Counted from the stretch's first letter, positions 11,346 to 24,419 are shown. The stretch: 64,000 nucleotides of DNA from Primula veris (GCA_963682055.1 OY821740.1:46644795-46708794); one strand, 5' to 3'. Numbers and translations are program-made. Notes: a model not told the origin generated them from the letters alone.

Positions 11346-14300
11346 ATGTCTGGGGCAGGAGAAGAAGATAAGAAGCCAGGAGATCAAGGGGTCCACATCA
11401 ATCTCAAAGTCAAGGGCCAGGTTTTTCATATCATTTTCTCCCATCTTCGAACCGATTATTTATCAATCGATTTTACTCGACTGCTCTGTTAGTGTTTTGT
11501 ATCAATTGATTTCAATCACTCTGAAATTTCCGTTGGATTACTCGCTTTTTTTTATCATCCGCGACTCTATAACTTTGATCCGGAAAAAAAAGCGAGACCG
11601 TAATTAATACTCCGTAGTATATACTTATCAGTGCTGTAACTGAAAGTACAACAACCAAATTAAAATGATTATTTTATAGTATTATGACTATAAACGAGGC
11701 GTAATTAGACGTGAAACCAAATGATGCCCGATGCCTTTTTACATCTATGCCACATAGTTTTTTGGACTTCTTTTTAACTATATCTCCAAATTGAAATACT
11801 TATTTAATATTATTATTAGTGTAATTGATGTCTAAATATATGTGAAAACCAAACAACGGCACCAGGGTCGGACCGACGACTTTCAAAACCTAAGCCGCAT
11901 AATTTTTTGGACTTCTTTTTAACTATGTCCGGAATAACGCACGACATGTGTAAAAGAAAAGAAATCCACAAAAATTGCAAAAATTCGAGCCATGTCATAA
12001 TAAAACAAAATATTGCCTTTTACATTACACAAAATAGACCATCAAATAGAGTAGATTCTTATTGTATTGTATTGTACAGGGGGGAAAACGACTTTGTTCG
12101 GCCAAAATAAAAACATTCTTTGCTCCTATTCAGGAAACGACGCGTACTTGACTTATACTAATGCAATAGCAGTACATCTATTTATAGATTATTTATGTAT
12201 TAGGGTGTTTTATCATTTGAGATGACTGATTGTGATTTGATGTTTTATTAGCTTACTTTGTTTATATATCGGTGCATGTTTAACTTTAATTAGGGAAAGA
12301 TAATGACAATATGCTGTTAGGAACGTGGGATTATTGGTATAATTGAAAGTAAACAACCAAATCGGAATGTTTTAAGTTTTTAACACTGAGAATAATTAAT
12401 TTCTAAATAAAAGTAAAAACCAAACAGTGACACTACGTGTATGTGTTAGTGAGCTTGATTGACGGTGATTATTGGTGTAACTGCAAGCATAACAACCTAA
12501 TTGAATTTTTTTATTACTATGAGGATCATTGGTGTTATTTATTTCTAGATTATGTGAAAACCAAACGATGGCACTTCATGTATGTATAGATTACTTGATG
12601 TTGTATTAGTTTTCTTTTGAAATTAAGATGGCTGATTGTCAGTTGTTGCTTTATGAGTTATTTAGACTAAGTTGACATGACAATTTTTCAATTTTGTTAA
12701 TTTGCTTATGAAGTTGAATGTTGTTCAGTTGAGTTGAAACGGTTTATTAGCCTGCTTTTAGTCTGTGGACATGATTTCTTTTTATGTATGTTCAATATTC
12801 GGTAATAGCAGTATGTTTGATGTTTTAAGGTTTTGTTAGACGACGCTAGTATTAGTGTTTTTTAATTTCATTAGATTGAATATGAAGTTGAATGCTGCGG
12901 AACTTTGGATTGTTAATTACCCTACGTCCAATTTCTTATAATGAATTGCATATATATGTAAATCGATATACTTTTGAGATAGTAAGGGATTTTTGTCAAA
13001 ATATGTGGGTATAATTGTTCGTCAGTTTCACTAGATTGCTTATGCAGTTGTGTTGTTCACCCTTTTATTTTTTGGATCTGATTTTGTATGTAAATTTATA
13101 TATCGAAATTCTGTGTTGACTTTTATAAACAGGTCTTGCATAATTTGAGGAGACCGATAGGATTTTATATTTTACTGGTTTGTCAGACTATGTTGGAATA
13201 AGTGTTATGCAATTTTAAAAAGCAACTTGTGAAGCTGAATGTTGTGATGTGTTTTAAATGATTTCTGGCTTAGTTTTAATTTCTGGAAATGATTTGCCTA
13301 CAGACATGTATGTATGATGATTCATATTATGTTGTTTTTTGAGTAACGTTGTTTCTCTTTGTTAAAAAACAATTGTTCTTGGTTTTTGGGTTTTATATAT
13401 GGGAATGATGCATCGGTACTTATATAACTAAATATCTTAGTTCTTAATGTTGCTAGGCATAGAAATCAAGAACATACATAATGCTGCTTGCAAGCACTTG
13501 TACGCTCCTCTTGGAGAAGAATTAAAGTACACCCGTGAAATGCCTAAAAAATGCAGAATGTTCATAGAGAGTAATGAACTTCTTTTATCACACCGTTGTG
13601 CGCACACACAGTTTTGTATGCCTGTCATTTTCCTTTAAACAGGTTTTTTCTAAAGCAACTTCCTAACCGGTGGATTCCCGTTGTGCACACACACAGTTTT
13701 ATCACACAGTTTTGTATGCATATCATTTTCCTTTGAACAGGTTCTTTCTAAAGCATTTCCTAACTCGTAAATTCCCCAAATTCATGAAACTGTATCTACA
13801 TTTGTATTTTGTTTTGCGTTAACGTCGATGTGTGATTTACTCTTCGTTTTATATACAGCTTATATGATTGTCTATAGTGTAAAATATTGTGACAAGATTA
13901 TATGCACTACAGTTGAATAGAGTGGCGGGTAAATAGTGACGTAGGATATCATGTGGGTATGGATTAGCGTCTTTTTTGAAACTGGTTGTTTGTGGTTTTA
14001 TCCTCTTTGGTGTGACCGATCCATACATTCTGCTCCTAATATGCTTGTACCTGTTCTATTATGGGTGAGTAACTTCTTTGGTTAAGTACGGGTTCTTATT
14101 TTTACTTTGTGTTCTGTGTATACTCTTTAAGAAACATGCAATTCCCCCCTTAATTGGAGGCTTTAACTTTAAAGTAGCAAAGTGAGTATCTATTAGACTT
14201 GCTTGCTCGGATTCTTGGGTAGGTGGTTTACCAGGAAACTGAACCATCTTTACCAGGCCAAGAGTTAATATTGCTTACTAATCTGTGCCAAAATCTTTTT

Positions 14301-15179
14301 CCAATAGTTATGTGAAGGTCTGCATAAAACATGACATTTGCAAAGAACTTGACCAGATGTATGGGACACACAGTAATTCTGCAATTAGATTTGTTATCTA
14401 GACTAGATGATAAAAATTGTTTGAGTAAATTGCCATGTTGATGGCAGAAGAGTTTTATTTGGTTCTGGGCATAGTGTTTGATACACATGTATTCTTAAAT
14501 GGTTCTCTATTCTGTATCAGATTTAATTTTTTCTTAAGATAATGCCAGTTCATTATATGAAATTTATCTTTCAGTAGTTCGATAATTTGCCTGATTGCCT
14601 TGTAATTTTGTTAATTGTTTATGTAGGATGGGAATGAGGTGTTTTTTAGGATCAAACGCAGTACGCAACTGAAGAAACTTATGACAGCTTATTGTGACCG
14701 ACAGTCTGTGGAATTCAACTCCATTGCTTTCTTATTTGATGGGCGTAGACTTAGAGGAGAGCAAACTCCAGATGAGGTATAACATTTTCCTTTTTAGTTG
14801 TTGGTAATTGTATATTTTATAGTATTATAGAAAGGTCAAGTGCTTGGAAAACAACAGTCAGTCTTGACTGTGTATGTACAAGCAATCTTGTGTTTCTCGG
14901 ACTTCAGTGGAAGTACATGTTATCGTTTTTGATAAGTAACTGACGTATCATTCTTAGGACTGGTTAAAAGTTCATTCTTTTTTATAGTCTTCTTGTACAA
15001 TATAATGGAATATTTTTGGCATCTTTTTTTCTTCATTGTTTTCTCTTTTTATATAGCTTGAAATGGAAGATGGTGATGAAATTGATGCTATGCTGCACCA
15101 GACCGGAGGCACAGAGATGTTGGCTGTTAATCATACTATTAGCTGCAACTGGCTGAAATTTTCTGCAGTGTTTGTGTAA
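11346..15179 (+). CDS. SUMO: SUMO (small ubiquitin-like modifier) precursor
   Basis: Three exons encode 115 aa: 11346-11420, 14627-14776 and 15057-15179, all phase 0 with GT-AG introns. The N-terminus ([20 protein letters not shown]) is the flexible SUMO tail. Exon 2 encodes the conserved beta-grasp core ([36 protein letters not shown]). Exon 3 gives [14 protein letters not shown], the conjugation terminus, with Gly93 as the expected mature end. SUMO is matured by ULP proteases and attached to lysines via SAE1/2 and SCE1 to control nuclear proteins. Past the diglycine this precursor carries 22 further residues ([12 protein letters not shown], then [10 protein letters not shown]), longer and more hydrophobic than the short tails I know from plant SUMOs. 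The introns are 3206 and 280 bases, and the first is rich in diverged repeats. A possible AATAAA polyadenylation signal lies at 15387. Confidence 0.95.
11636..12585 (+). repeat. Four diverged copies of a ~100-base repeat in SUMO intron 1
   Basis: Related blocks at about 11636-11730, 11815-11870 (partial), 12333-12440 and 12470-12585 share the order 'tgtaactgaaagta..acaacc' then 'gtgaaaaccaaac(a/g)atggcac'. They are direct copies at uneven spacing and strongly diverged. They are probably old tandem duplications or copies of one short element; no terminal repeats or target duplications could be defined. Confidence 0.55.
13596..13765 (+). repeat. Local ~90-base duplication in SUMO intron 1
   Basis: The sequence 'cacacacagttttgtatgc' followed by 'tcattttcctttRaacaggtt', 'tttctaaagca' and 'tcctaac' occurs twice in direct orientation, at about 13606-13664 and 13701-13762. 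A short extra 'cacacagtttta' lies between them. Confidence 0.7.
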
Positions 15180-16025
15180 AGAAAGTGGCTGCTTATGTAC
15201 TATGACATCGCATTCGACTAAGCCAGCTTTTCTTTTGCAATGCTAACAGTGGATTTTCTTTTTATTTCTCGAAGGGCTGCCTTTTGTTTATTTTTGTTTT
15301 CCCCTCATGAATCAATATATAGAGAACTTGCGGTTGTGGATTAGCTCAGTTCTTGTGCTGATTGCTCCTTGAGTCCTTAATTGTGAAATAAAGGGGTTGT
15401 ATGGTAAGTTGGTAACCCACTTTTGAGATTTTTAGTTGTGTTATGATACCTTGTTTTTTGTTCTCGTTAGTTGATACACTTATTCCCTTGCGAGAAATTG
15501 TTTTCGTATATAGGCAGGTGGAGGAAAATCTGCAAGTATAATCCTGTGTTAGCCTGTTAGGATGAAGAAATCTGGATTCATCCAGTAGTTGACACCATTT
15601 TTAATATAATTCCAGAAATCCAGAATGTTTTAAGAGTCGCTATAATGCTAGTTGATGTTTTTCTCGTGTGTTTTGCATCAAATGAAGCCATTTAGAAAAA
15701 GGTTTCTTCGATTTAGGAAATGCAATCTGGATATAAAAGTTGCTGTAAGTTACGGTCCACTTTTCGCCCACTATTGTTTATATTTATAGAAGGATGCTCT
15801 GGATGAAGGACGTCTGGTCTTTATCATTTTGATATCACAGACTATTATTAAGTAGTCATTTGACTCGTTTGGGATTAAAATGTTGGATTTTGCTATTTAC
15901 ACTAATTACGTCAACCCCAGTACTACATAGATATTATAGAAGATGTGAAATGACAATTTAGTGTGGCCGGACTCCGAACTACGGACTCCGGAGTACAACA
16001 TTTCCCTGTGAAAAGCTACTAAGAT
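15180..16025 (+). other. SUMO 3' UTR and downstream intergenic DNA
   Basis: The first ~250 bases are the likely SUMO 3' UTR, with AATAAA at 15387-15392. After that I see no coding block, repeat array or mobile element end. Confidence 0.5.
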
Positions 16026-16605
16026 TGGGTTCCACGGATTCAGATCTTCTGCCATTTCTTTACAACAGCAGAGGCGGCTGTTTTTAATTTTTAGTCCTTC
16101 AAGTTTATAAGATTGATCTTTCTGGTCCTATGTTTGGTCGAATCAATCTTGCTTTTTCTTTGTATTTAATTTGCAGTAATAAGTTAATCTTAATCACTAT
16201 ATTTATTTTTAAAGTACCTGACAATAAATTTAATTACAACTTTCTTATCGTTTATTTTTAAGATCTAACATGGGTAATCCATTTAATTTTTACAAAAAAA
16301 AAAACTACACATCGGTAAACCATTTAATTTTTACAAAAAAAAAAAAACTCTAGACATGATTGCTTAGTTCCATCACATGACTTTCTTCCATATTGTAAGA
16401 AATCACGAAAAAAAAAAACTGTTTTGCTCAATTAGTTATATCTAAAGCATGCATAAAGAAAAAACTGCTCTCAAAAAAGTAAACGCGATGAAAAGTATTA
16501 TTTCGACCAAAAATGAATGAAATGAAAAAAACAAGGACCAGATACGGAAAACGGACGCCTCTGCTGTTGTAAAGAAAAGGGTGAGGATCCGAATCCGGGT
16601 TCCAG
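16026..16605. mobile_element. Foldback element with ~50-base inverted repeats
   Basis: The left end (about 16029-16085) and right end (about 16545-16602) are inverted copies. TTTCTTTACAACAGCAGAGG on the left matches the reverse complement of the right arm, preceded by CGGATTC(A/G)GATC on the same arms. Homology extends weakly inward. The interior is AT-rich, holds a short duplicated block (ATTTAATTTTTACAAAAAAA at about 16281 and 16323) and has no open frame. It is probably a non-autonomous DNA transposon, Mutator-like or foldback class. No target duplication could be called with confidence. Confidence 0.7.
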
Positions 16606-16953
16606 TGTGATTTTTCAGCTTTACCCTGGTCAGTATCTAACTATAGAAATTGCAAGAATTTAAATCTCCTTTTAATACATGATTGTTGTGTTTTAAAAAT
16701 CAGCTTATCGAGTTGAAATCTGTTGGAAATATGTCCTTTCTTCTGGGGAATGTTTTGCTCAATTTATGTTTCTAATCTTCTCATTGTTCAAAAAGAAAAA
16801 CATTATGCATAACACGAGGAGAATAATTCGGTCAAATGTTTTACTTGTATGATTGTATCAATTACTTTGTTGGGAACCAATAACTAGGCCACCGTTCCAC
16901 TTGAAAACTTAAAGAACCCAAATGAAGGCCCTTGAAAAATGCTTAGTAACCAC

Positions 16954-17144
16954 GGGTGTTCTAAAAGGTGTGCAAATTAAGCACTAGACGGAGCCTACAA
17001 GCAGTGACATATTAGACGGGTACAAGCAGTGACATATTAGACGGGATTAAGCAGATTAGGCGAATTAAGCGGTGATTAGACGGAATTAGGTGTTAGACGG
17101 TCAATTTACACCTAAAGCCCGACTTACGTATTTTAGAACATTGG
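16954..17144. mobile_element. Small MITE flanked by TAACCAC duplications
   Basis: The ends GG(G)TGTTCTAAAA and TTTTAGAACATTGG form a short inverted repeat. TAACCAC lies directly outside both ends (16947-16953 and 17145-17151), and the matched flank may be 8-9 bases allowing one mismatch. Inside are direct repeats of 'gcagtgacatattagacggg' (about 17000 and 17025) and several TTAGACGG motifs. The size and flank fit a hAT- or Mutator-type MITE. Confidence 0.65.
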
Positions 17145-18377
17145 TAACCACCACCTAATTATACAAAAATCACAAGAATGATGATCAATTGATTATGTAT
17201 CTTAAATTTCAACTACCTTACTATTTCTGGTTTTACTACTATTATTCTTGCTTGCAATGACTTTGGAAATGTAAATACAGCTGGATATATTATCGAACTC
17301 AATCAATCATATTTACTCTTCTCAACTTTGTAACTATTTCCATAATTCGCCAAAAAGAATATACACTCGATACAATCTACATTAATATACTCTTGAAAAT
17401 GTACATCAATAAAATTTAGTTTCTATAAAATGAAAAAAGTACTATCCATCATCCTTTTGGTCCATTTATTTATTCAATTAACATACCCCCACCCCCACCA
17501 ACTTGATTCATATTTCATAATGAAATTTACTTAAAATATTAAAAATACAAGTCTACAACAAGTCAAGCTGACTTGATCCTGAAAATGACAGAAACGTTTG
17601 GAAAATCATTCTTCAGGCCATATATATCTTTTCCATTTAAAGTTTATAAGAAGAAAGAAATTATCAAATAAAATGGTTAAAAAGTAGTACTTACTAAATT
17701 AAATGTATAAGTGTAAAATAAATAATAGCGTGTGAGAGAGAAAGAGACAGGCCAATGAAAACGATCCCACGAGCAACAAACGTGCTTTCTGTAAATTGAT
17801 TAATGCGTCACCACAATTAATTGTATGTTTTGATGGTAAAATATATGTTTTGGTTAATTGTATGTTTTGGATATTAATTCATAATTTATTTATCAAAAAT
17901 AAATATTACTGCATAATATATACGAGTATATATATACACACATCCTCGTAGCATCCGCAATAGTATTGTTAGATAAAATTGTTAGGTAATAAGTGTGTTT
18001 TTCTTTTGCAATTGTGTTGTTAACTGACTCATTTAAATTTAATGTTTGCTAACATTGTTAAGTGATGACATGTCAATTTGGTTAACTAACTCCTATATTA
18101 AATAGTGCAATAAAGCAAAAATAACATATTATTCTTTTTTTATTTATTTACTATAATATTTTTATTTATTATAAATTAATTATTTATTATAAATCAATAG
18201 ATAATATTATTAAAAAAACATGATACTTTTTATGAGGGTTAAAATTAACATATGAAATATTGTATTGTTAGATAAAATATTTAATCAATAGAGAGAGAGA
18301 GAGAGAGAGAGAGGCGTTCCTTTCCCCATTTGCACACATCTCAAGTTACTATCGCTGTAAAACTGTTATTCTATATC

Positions 18378-18433
<56 letters not shown>

Positions 18434-18553
18434 AATTATTATATATATATAGGACAAATCAGTCTCTAGTAACGGCTACTTTAAGTTATTTATCGGAGGA
18501 GGGGGACTCGTTGGTTATATATCTATATCTATATATATGGGGAGATTATTTTA
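17145..18553. other. Intergenic and probable promoter/leader region of the XRI1-like gene
   Basis: AT-rich, with no coding block recognised. It contains the GA and CA/TA microsatellites at 18291-18450 just before the proposed start codon, which would place them in the promoter or 5' UTR. Confidence 0.45.
18291..18450 (+). repeat. (GA)n, (AC)20 and (AT)n microsatellite cluster
   Basis: A (GA)11-12 run at 18291-18313 is followed by (AC)20 at 18381-18420, which passes directly into (AT)n and related TA-rich sequence to about 18450. Such runs are expected to be length-polymorphic between individuals. Confidence 0.9.
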
Positions 18554-21390
18554 ATGGGGAGTGAAAATGAGAAGTATGATGATTCGATCTTTTTTTGTCA
18601 CTCTTTTGTGAAATTTTTTGTTGGTTATTAGTGTTTTAGTATGCGCTGTGTTTTTGTTTTTTTCTCATCGTCTGTTTATATATATTTTTTTTGTTTCTCA
18701 TTAACCCTGGTTCTAATTTTTGATAATATTAGTTGCTTATTTTTTCTGTTAAATTACATGGTGGTTACTATTTTGAGCCCTGATATGTATAAACAGAATA
18801 AAATCATGACTTATTGAAGTTTCCTTTTATTTGAGCACACTTATAAGTATGGCTACCTTTTTTTAGGAATATATACTTTTTACTAAATAGGCAATTAATC
18901 GATCGTTGTATTTAACTAAGAATAGTAAGTGTAAATGAATGTTACAAAATAATATTATTCACAAATTTTGGAATAATAGCTGTTTATATAGTCTATAGAC
19001 TTAACCCACTTTGTTAGATATGTGATTTTGCTCTCCTTTAGTTACAATAGTTATGCATTTGTTAATCGCAATCGAGGATTACTGATTAGGAGTTTTAAAA
19101 CAAAAAATGTTTGGGTTGATTTTTATCTCAGCATGAACTTGAGAAATTCTGCTATATTTGAGGTCTGATCTGCAAGAAATGAGTACGAAAACGGACTATG
19201 ATTTTTTTTATTGATAAACAGTGTCAATGTTGATATTTCAAAGATGTGATTTTTCTCAAGATGAAATGCTGTTGTTTTACATTAGATTGTTCCTAATGAT
19301 TTTTCCTCAATGGGTATGAAATCCAGGGTTTTTGCGATAATGCTAAAAATGTTGTTTAATACTATAACTGCATAAATATAGGGCAGTTGTTGTTGATCGT
19401 CATTCTCATTCCAAACTTAGACATGATTGAGACTAATCATTTCCTACTTATGTAATTGCTGTAGTGATATGTTGGACTGGAACAAAGATGATTATTGTCT
19501 TTCAAAAGATGCAAATCTTGGTAAGTTTACTGCTTATCGAGTCCTTAACCAGTCAAATCAAATTAGACTTATGTGTATTAAACCTTGTGAGATTTTCAAT
19601 GGTCATGAGCAGGAATATCACCAACCTTATGGGATGGAGTGGTACAAAACGAAGATGAAATTTCTTGTATGTTTGACGAATCAACACCAATGAGACCCTG
19701 TGACTATATGGGTTACTATGTAACAGACAACGGTATCATTTTTCTTTCCATTTCTTATTTTACTCAAATGTTTATGTTCCTAGTTTTCAAAGCGCGTTAA
19801 AAGCTTTTTAGCATTTCAAGAAAACGGGTCTAAAATTGTGAAAATTTGAAATACAGAAAACATGAGCAAGGAAATGAGACCATATAGGGAGACGTCTTCT
19901 CAAGTAAAGAGACGCCGAATGCTTCAGTTTGATGATGAAGTTTTGCAAAACCCTCTTTGCAATGAGGATATTTCATCTGTTTTCTTAAAATCTAAGGTTG
20001 GTATTTTTGACACATTAGTTTGCAATGGTGCTTTACAACTGTGGATATAAAGTAACCCTTTTGCGCAGTATATAAGGTGTCTGAGTTGCATTTCATTCTA
20101 TGGTTTGGACTTGTTGGTTATTTCATATACTATGCAGGTCATCATCATTTAAGTTGGAGTGTACAAAGGATTTTTTGAATTTAATGTGCAAAATGGATAA
20201 GGATTTTAGAATTATACTAATGGAATTCTGAGTTTCTAAGAAATCCTTGCAAGTCATTAATGGTGTGCTTATTGTTTATGTGCTTATCTGTAGGAAAGAG
20301 GGGATTCGCTTGAGGAGTCCATGTCTGATATGTCACAGTGGGTTTCTAGTTTTGCCGGTTTGTCTTGGAAACTGTTCTCCTAGTGTTTTTTCTTTGCATA
20401 CATAGTTTTTTCTCTTAATTGTGCGTGTTACAGATGATACATCAGTATCTGGTTATGATGTTCTGGATCATTCATCTGAGGGTTGGCTAGCTGATTGCTT
20501 TAATGATACTGAGATGCACTATAGCCCAGATGACACGTAAGCTTCTGCCTCGCAAAGAGTGACTCTTTTCTTAGTTTGTTTTCTTTTGGTTTTTGAAGTT
20601 GATTATTCTATGTTGTGAAAATCAGGAATCTCTCTGGGATATCCGACATTCAAACAGATAATTCAGGTATGGAAGGATGTTAAGTGTTGAACGTAATAAC
20701 TCACGAGTTTTGATCTCTTTAGTCTTTACTTTGTCCTCCTCTTACTCCTTTTTGTTTTTCTTTTATTTTTAACTCCGCAATTGTTTTATAGAAACGTTGC
20801 TTTGTTGTATCAGACTCGTGTTACAAGCAGCTTGAACGTGAACCTCCTGTTGCTCAAGTACAGCATCCTCCAAAAACTCGCCGAAACATCATTATAAAAG
20901 GTTTGCCAATTGTTTTCATCTCCTTGAAGCTTGGTTTGCTTTATATTAGAATAATTGTTGCTTGAATAACTCTATATCTCCTGGTATTCTTCCATTTCTT
21001 ATCTTTCTGGTTTAAATCGAGTTCTTTTCCTGTTTTTCTAGAAAATACAATGCTTGACGTGATATATATCCTCATGTACCTAGAGGCTTGAGTCTTAACA
21101 TTTTTTTTCTTCATACAGGCAGAAAATCATACATGAAAACACCTACGAAACTCCCTTCAACAATTGTCTCTCCATTTAACTTCATCAAGCCATGTGGGGC
21201 CCAAGGCGACATAACTTTAAAGGACATAAACAAACGGATACACACTCCACCACCATCAAAATCAAAGGAAGAGGACGATCTTAGTTTGTATCCCACGTCA
21301 GCATTTTCTGGGAAGCCAGTTGTGGGGAAAACCAAAATCCGCACCGAGGGTGGAAAAGGGAGCATAACTATTATGAGAACTAAAGGCTGA
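18554..21390 (+). CDS. XRI1: XRI1-like protein (X-ray-induced, DNA repair/meiosis)
   Basis: Nine exons give about 300 aa: 18554-18573, 19465-19520, 19613-19732, 19857-19996, 20294-20357, 20434-20536, 20626-20666, 20814-20900 and 21119-21390. Phases join without a break. Blocks typical of plant XRI1 are an acidic N-terminus (DWNKDDYCLSKD), SSQVKRRRMLQF, LCNEDISSVFLKSK, SSEGWLADCFNDTEM, RKSYMKTPTKL, SPFNFIKPCG and the C-terminus TSAFSGKPVVGKTKIRTEGG ending IMRTKG. Arabidopsis XRI1 is induced by ionising radiation and is needed for meiosis and pollen development; the same role here is inferred. The first exon (MGSENE plus two bases) is my inference from a good donor and matching phase 2. If it is wrong, translation could start at the ATG at 19469. 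Introns are short except the first (891 bases). Confidence 0.88.
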
Positions 21391-24300
21391 GAAGATAAGT
21401 GATTCTCTAAAAGTTCCATATATCATTTTCGGATACTTAATCATTATGTTAAATTATCAGATTTTAGGTTAGCTAGTGTCCGCAGTGAAACTTGTTGAGT
21501 TAATGTAGAGTTTTCCCCTTCAGTGGGTTTATGGGTGGATAAGTATCTGTTGTTTCATAGCTGGTGTTACGTTGGATTAAGATTATTTTGAAAGTTGTTG
21601 TTAGCCCTTTGTTTTGAGTAATACTTTTCTTAATTTATTTTTGTAGTTTTCCTAATGTAAACAGCTTACAATTACTCAAATCTCCGTCTCCTACTTTTGT
21701 CAAGGATTGCTTTTGTTGCATTCATGTCCGTCTTATTTCATTTTTTGTTTGCCATTACGTCGTAATGGGTTACAATTCGTTGTGCACCTTGATTAGCATC
21801 TGGCACATCAAGTGTATGACTTTCTATTTCTAGTATATACCTAATTAGATGTCTTTTTGATGACCCATCCAGTAATTTTCTTGATATATACTGTGTACTA
21901 TAGAGTAAGAATAACATGTTCCAGTGACTTTGATGCGCAAGTTTATGCGAATACTTTCTGCTGCAAAGTTAAAGTTATTCACATTATGTAGCTTCATATT
22001 TGTTTTGGGTCAAATTAAAGTTCATCAGTTATTGGCTTGCTATGGTCAGCTTTAATAAAATTGAAAAAGAAAAGTAAAAGATTGTTCACTGCAACAAAAG
22101 CCGATGTTTAAACTCTCATGTGTCTGCCTTTTCGTGCTGAAGTTTTGTTTTTTTACTGTAAAAGCTAAAGCTGTGTGCCCTTGTGTGATGATGCTTCTAC
22201 ATACTTGCTCTTAGCGAGGCGCCTGATTGAGCAAGTTTTCGGTATAAGTTCAATTTATAATTTGTTTCTTTCTTTCATCTTCTGAATACTATATCGGACG
22301 ATAGATATGCGAAAGTACTTTTTCATTGTCCTGTCAAAACCGCCGTCAAGTAGATATAATAAACAAAAAGAATGCAAAATCAACATGGGAGGAGTACCTA
22401 GGTAGTCACACTATTTACCATACAAATTGGCACCAGGCAAATGGAATGATCTGGATTTTATTTTATTTTGATCTGTTACAACTGAGAAAAGGAAAAAACA
22501 AAGGTCTACAACAACACTTAATGATCATCCTACACCATCTTTTTGGAAATCATTCGAGATAATTTGGATTAAGAACACAGATAACTAAATGCGTTGCCAA
22601 ATGCTAGTTGACAGACCCATTGGTTCATACGTTTTTAGTGTGGAAGTTGATTGGGATAATGAAAGTTGAAGGAGGTAAATTAAGAATTAGGCCAAAATGA
22701 TAGGGACCGAATTGTAAGATAATTCTTTTTGCCTTTTGCCTCTAGTATTAAAAAGTTCTCAACACAAGATTTTAATGCTATGTTTCTCTTTTATGACTAA
22801 ATTTAAGAAGCATGGGCCAAATCCCTGCGAGGTGCATGAAATACGATGGATTGATGTCCTCTAGTTTCTGAGGCCAGAGGAGAAATAATTAATGATTTTG
22901 CTTTTGGTCTCTCTATTATCTATCTAGTCTAGTGATAATTAAATTTTTGATAACCACCACCAAAAATAGGTGTGCTTCAATATGCGAGCTTTTGAAAATA
23001 ACCCATAATAAAATCTGTACATTAATGAGAAACAACGATAGGTCAATTTTCAGCTACTCACTGATCTAGAATACCCCACTTTGTTGCTTATGCAGTCAAC
23101 TACAAGTACAGCCAGTAGGTTAGGAGATGGGCAATCACTAATCACTGGAGAAATTATTTGGCCAAACAAATATATTATATATATATATACCTACCAAAAG
23201 CAACGGATTTAGTAATATACAAAGTAGAAGACTTAATTAAGATAAAATTAAGAATGTGATCTCTTTCACCTTGGCATAAGTGTAAGCACTTGGGTATATA
23301 AATTTGTCGCTAAAAGATACCAGGGGGGCAAAAGGAAACCGTCACCACCACCTGAAATCGTCATACTGACATCGCTAAACATGAAGAAAACAAGTCCCTT
23401 GTCATCCCCTTAGCTATAATATTTCTTGAGTATTATTACCATCATTATTTATACCCAAAAGACGAGTCACCGCCATATAAGAATCAAAAAAATACTGTGA
23501 AAAAGTTACAGCAGTTAAAAAGGTTAATCCCAAACATAGCGGCAGCTAGTCGCAACAACTGCAAAGTACAACGACAATAGCAATTCTGATACGAAGTTGC
23601 TAGTGGTTTTGCCAAGGTGTTGCTTCTCAAGAAATACACACTTGGCCAAATGGCAAAGAATCCCAAGGCTCAGCAACCTAATGCTGGAGTTTAAAACAAA
23701 GAAAAAATAAATAAATGCTGGAAATGATTTTAAGTTTTCAACCATGGTATTGGTACCTTAGAAAAAGAAAAAGGGAAAAAAAGGCCATGACAATATTCCC
23801 CTTCCAATCCCAAGTTCAGTTCTTACCAGTAATAGAATATTGGCGATTTTACATCAACACTAAAACAAAATTATATAGCATAAAGATATATGAACGCACG
23901 AAGGCATTACAAAAGACTGACACGAGTCTGAACTAACAAGCCACATTTAGCTAGAGTAGCGACAGTGAGCGAGCCCTTCAGATCGGCCACATGAGGCAGT
24001 TTTCGTACCAAGAATCAGGAAACACATAGTTTACCTTAAACAATTTTACATACCATATAGATACAACTAGGATGAATCGGCACCCCAGGTAGAACAACGC
24101 GTAAAAACTAATCGGTTTTATAACATTTCCTCATCCTTGTCCGAATCTCAGTCAATGCAGTGAAAAAAAGACCTTAAACACCACTTGAATCTTTCTAAAT
24201 TCAAATATGTAAGTGCGAAGTGCAGATCGTCTTACATTATACAATAATGAACCATAGGCCAACCCGCCTAACCCAACAATTTTCGCTTTTTCCTCCCGAT

Positions 24301-24419
24301 TTAAGATGATCATCAAGATACCGAAACCTAATCATTTACCAAAGTAAAAAAAATGAAAAATAAGTAAAATCGTAAAACTACCAACTCGAGTCTTCCCAAC
24401 GCAATGACTGGTTGTTTTA
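21391..24419. other. Convergent intergenic region between XRI1-like and RING genes
   Basis: This holds the 3' UTRs of both flanking genes. Short open frames near 22326, 23484 and 23715 lack recognisable family features, and I see no inverted or tandem repeat structure apart from short AT runs near 23170. Nothing else is supported. Confidence 0.45.

Noticed and set aside
13447..13638. 63-residue open frame inside SUMO intron 1
   Set aside because: It lies in an intron between well-supported exons and overlaps a local duplication; no domain seen.
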